From Flavobacterium aurantiibacter (GTDB lineage: Bacteria > Bacteroidota > Bacteroidia > Flavobacteriales > Flavobacteriaceae), in the NCBI RefSeq assembly GCF_002251775.1, contig NZ_NOXX01000215.1, forward strand, positions 1 through 64,000: 64,000 nucleotides of DNA, read 5' to 3'. The notes beneath the pieces are model-generated. The model was not told where the DNA came from, did not search any database, and saw only the letters and a list, made by a program, of their open reading frames with translations. Shown here piece by piece: positions 62,298-64,000 of this stretch. The first letter of the stretch is position 1. Each line of letters starts with the position of its first letter. Both the position numbers and the translations under genes were made by a program.

Positions 62298-62666
62298 TTA
62301 CTCCCACTCCAAACCTTTTTTCTTGATTACATAAAAGAAACCAACCAACAACAAAGCCATAAAGATGCCCATTTTAAGGAAGCCTTCCATACCCATAGCC
62401 TTGAAATTGACCGCCCACGGATACAAGAAAATTACTTCCACATCAAACAAAACAAATAAGATGGCTACGAGAAAATACTTTACAGAGAATGGAATTCGAG
62501 CGTTTCCGATGGATTCAATTCCACACTCAAAATTCTTGTCTTTATTTTTTGAAAGCCTGCGTGGACCAAGAAAACTCGAACCCACAATGGTTAGCGCAAC
62601 AAAACCGACCGCTAACAACATCTGCATCAAAATCGGAACATAATCAACCTGAGAAGATTGCATCAT
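62298..62666 (-). CDS. nuoA: NADH-quinone oxidoreductase subunit A
   Basis: The 122-residue membrane subunit has three helices (about 10-30, 70-90, 95-115) with KNFECGIESIGNARIPFSVK in the loop, whose cysteine is a NuoA hallmark, and FDVEVIFLYPWAVNF. I chose the ATG at 62666, because the operon promoter lies at 62687-62717 and the longer frame (to 62735) would start upstream of it. It is the first gene of the nuo operon. Confidence 0.93.
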   Translation of the reverse strand: MMQSSQVDYVPILMQMLLAVGFVALTIVGSSFLGPRRLSKNKDKNFECGIESIGNARIPFSVKYFLVAILFVLFDVEVIFLYPWAVNFKAMGMEGFLKMGIFMALLLVGFFYVIKKKGLEWE

Positions 62667-62686
62667 TTTGTTTAAATTTTTGCCCA

Positions 62687-62717
62687 CAAAGATAAACGGC
62701 AACGGGGATATTAACAA
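62687..62717 (-). promoter_or_regulatory. nuo operon promoter
   Basis: On the minus strand TTG (62717 to 62715), 20 nt, TATCTTTG (62694 to 62687). Transcription should start about 62683, leaving about 17 nt before the nuoA ATG. Confidence 0.75.
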
Positions 62718-62783
62718 CCTTATTAGGTTCGACAAATATTAAAGTTGTCTATTTTTAATCATTATAAATAATATGTCCGTTTT

Positions 62784-63269
62784 TTAGTTCAGCCACCAAA
62801 TCGAGGCGTTCAAAATTGCCGCAAAAGCAACCCATATCATATACGGAATCAATAACTTAGCCGAAACGACATCGATTTTCCGAAATTGCAGGTAGGTTTC
62901 GTAAATCAACAATTCTAATAAAACAATCTCGACTAATGCCAAAAGCGGATTTTTCAATCCGAAAAACAAAAACGACCATGCCGTATTCAAGGCGAATTGA
63001 ATCCACCAAAATAAAAGTGCTTTTCTGATCACAGCCACTTCCGATTTTGTGTTGCTCCATACTCGAGCAGCAGCTATGGCCATGAAAACGTACAAAACAC
63101 TCCAAACCGGCGCAAACAACCAGTTTGGCGGATTAAAAAAAGGTTTTTCTAAAAAAACAAACCAAGTTTCGATTCCCGGACGCGTTACCTGCCCGACTAA
63201 AAATCCGATTCCCAATGTAGTGGCAATCAAAGTTGCACTTTTTACTGCCAAATCTCTTCCTGTCTTCAT
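62784..63269 (-). CDS. TspO/MBR family tryptophan-rich membrane protein
   Basis: The 161-residue protein has five membrane helices and the family pattern PFFNPPNWLFAPVWSVLYVFMA (about 43-64, in part PPNWLFAPVWSVLY), WWIQFALNTAWSFLFFGL (about 88-105) and PYMIWVAFAAILNASIWWLN at the C-terminus. TspO proteins bind porphyrins and sterol-like ligands; their role in flavobacteria is not settled. It lies upstream of the nuo promoter on the same strand. Confidence 0.9.
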   Translation of the reverse strand: MKTGRDLAVKSATLIATTLGIGFLVGQVTRPGIETWFVFLEKPFFNPPNWLFAPVWSVLYVFMAIAAARVWSNTKSEVAVIRKALLFWWIQFALNTAWSFLFFGLKNPLLALVEIVLLELLIYETYLQFRKIDVVSAKLLIPYMIWVAFAAILNASIWWLN

Positions 63270-63285
63270 ACGTACAAAATGAAAG

Positions 63286-63313
63286 TTGATACACGCGCTT
63301 TGTATTATCTTTG
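63286..63313 (+). promoter_or_regulatory. Promoter of the mevalonate-pathway gene
   Basis: TTG (63286-63288), 17 nt, TATCTTTG (63306-63313). The start codon at 63326 follows after about 12 nt, so the leader is very short. Confidence 0.65.
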
Positions 63314-63325
63314 CGCAAAAACTTC

Positions 63326-64000
63326 ATGCAGCTTCACGAAGATTTTATCACAAACTTAATTCCTTCCGCAAATTTTCAGCACAAATCTACGTTTAGTGCG
63401 CCAAGTAATATCGCTCTGGTTAAATATTGGGGAAAAAATCCGGATCAAACCCCGGCAAATCCGTCGATTAGTTTCACACTGAACGACTGCAAAACCATCA
63501 CTTCCGTAGAAGCAAGCTTTGCAAATCAGTTTTCATTTGATTTTTATTTCGAAGGCGAACGCAAACCAAGTTTCTTGCCTAAACTACAAACGTTTTTTGA
63601 CAAGATTCTTCCCTACTGCGCGTTCTTGAACGGTTTAACACTTAAAATCGATTCCAAAAATACATTCCCACATTCGTCGGGCATTGCTTCATCGGCCTCG
63701 GCTTTGGCAGCTTTAGCTATGAATATCTGCGACATCGAACGCCAACTCAGTTCCCATCCGAACGAAGAACACTTGTTGAAAAAAGCTTCGTTTTTAGCCC
63801 GAATTGGTTCTGGCAGCGCCTGCCGAAGTATTTCTGGAAATCCGGTTATCTGGGGAAAAAACGAAACCTTTCCAGCGGCATCCGATTTGTACGGCATCGC
63901 TTTTCCAAATACCTTACACGCGGTTTTTCACAACTTTCAAGATACTATAATGCTTGTAGATGTTGGACAAAAAGTAGTTTCCAGCACAGCCGGGCACGCA
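63326..64000 (+). CDS. mvaD: Diphosphomevalonate decarboxylase, N-terminal part (cut by window end)
   Basis: The open frame runs 225 codons to the window edge without a stop. It begins MQLHEDFITNL and shows the family motif SAPSNIALVKYWGKNP (about 24-39), the GHMP-kinase glycine/serine loop HSSGIASSASALAALAM (about 114-130) and ARIGSGSACRSISG (about 158-171). The enzyme makes isopentenyl diphosphate from mevalonate diphosphate with ATP, which indicates the mevalonate route for isoprenoids, as known for Flavobacteriia. The reading starts at the first ATG after the promoter. Confidence 0.93.
   Translation, partial: MQLHEDFITNLIPSANFQHKSTFSAPSNIALVKYWGKNPDQTPANPSISFTLNDCKTITSVEASFANQFSFDFYFEGERKPSFLPKLQTFFDKILPYCAFLNGLTLKIDSKNTFPHSSGIASSASALAALAMNICDIERQLSSHPNEEHLLKKASFLARIGSGSACRSISGNPVIWGKNETFPAASDLYGIAFPNTLHAVFHNFQDTIMLVDVGQKVVSSTAGHA

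Overview
This window reads as chromosomal DNA of a flavobacterium (Bacteroidota, family Flavobacteriaceae, most like Flavobacterium). The evidence is the promoter style (TTG/TTTG, a 17-21 nt spacer, then TAnnTTTG, seen upstream of several genes), a type IX secretion sorting tail on a secreted amylase, a SusC/SusD/SusE starch locus, an XrtF exosortase pair, GLPGLI and HYC_CC_PP proteins, a 14-gene complex I operon with a short NuoG, and dispersed repeats of a kind I associate with Flavobacterium genomes. The assignment rests on family recognition, not on a search.

Layout. 1-596: repeat-rich, no convincing gene. 597-6128 (minus): DedA membrane protein, HMA/MauE-type protein, RES-Xre toxin-antitoxin pair, then a Cys-rich secreted protein, a TonB-dependent receptor and an HMA protein that look like a copper/metal uptake or handling set. 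6241-7225 (minus): XrtF exosortase and partner. 7294-9278: free-methionine-sulfoxide reductase, a frameshifted MORN/TonB-C-like gene, rpsO. 9451-14872: pnp, an unknown secreted protein, rpoD. 15216-18952: a three-part set made of a small secreted Cys-containing peptide lacking a standard start codon, a GLPGLI protein and an outer-membrane receptor. 18987-21521: Fic protein (minus), exbB-exbD. 21522-24712: a repeat split by a MITE-like foldback element, then an AsmA-type gene broken by an in-frame TAA.

24794-45475 is a complete malto-oligosaccharide locus. SusC, SusD, SusE and a T9SS-exported GH13 amylase run leftward. Divergently, a LacI-type regulator is followed by an MFS disaccharide transporter, beta-phosphoglucomutase, GH65 maltose phosphorylase, a secreted GH13, a secreted GH31 and a lipoprotein GH13. 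Together they bind and cut starch outside, trim it in the periplasm, import maltose and phosphorolyse it to glucose plus beta-glucose-1-phosphate, which PgmB converts to glucose-6-phosphate. A 14-bp perfect palindrome lies in the susC promoter and is the likely LacI operator.

45485-47363 hold a glycerophosphodiesterase and a BaiN-type flavoprotein. 47352-62666 (minus) is the nuoA-N operon under one clear promoter. It carries two foreign-looking two-gene cassettes packed tightly between core subunits: MntA with a nonsense-broken HepT between nuoE and nuoF, and an AAA ATPase plus Toprim-like protein between nuoF and nuoG. The right edge has TspO (minus) and the start of diphosphomevalonate decarboxylase (plus, running off the end).

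The most interesting points are the ATPase-Toprim cassette inside the respiratory operon, the ATT-initiated mini-gene beside GLPGLI, three independently broken genes, and a family of structured repeats, one of which has been invaded by a MITE and also encodes the tail of the neighbouring gene.
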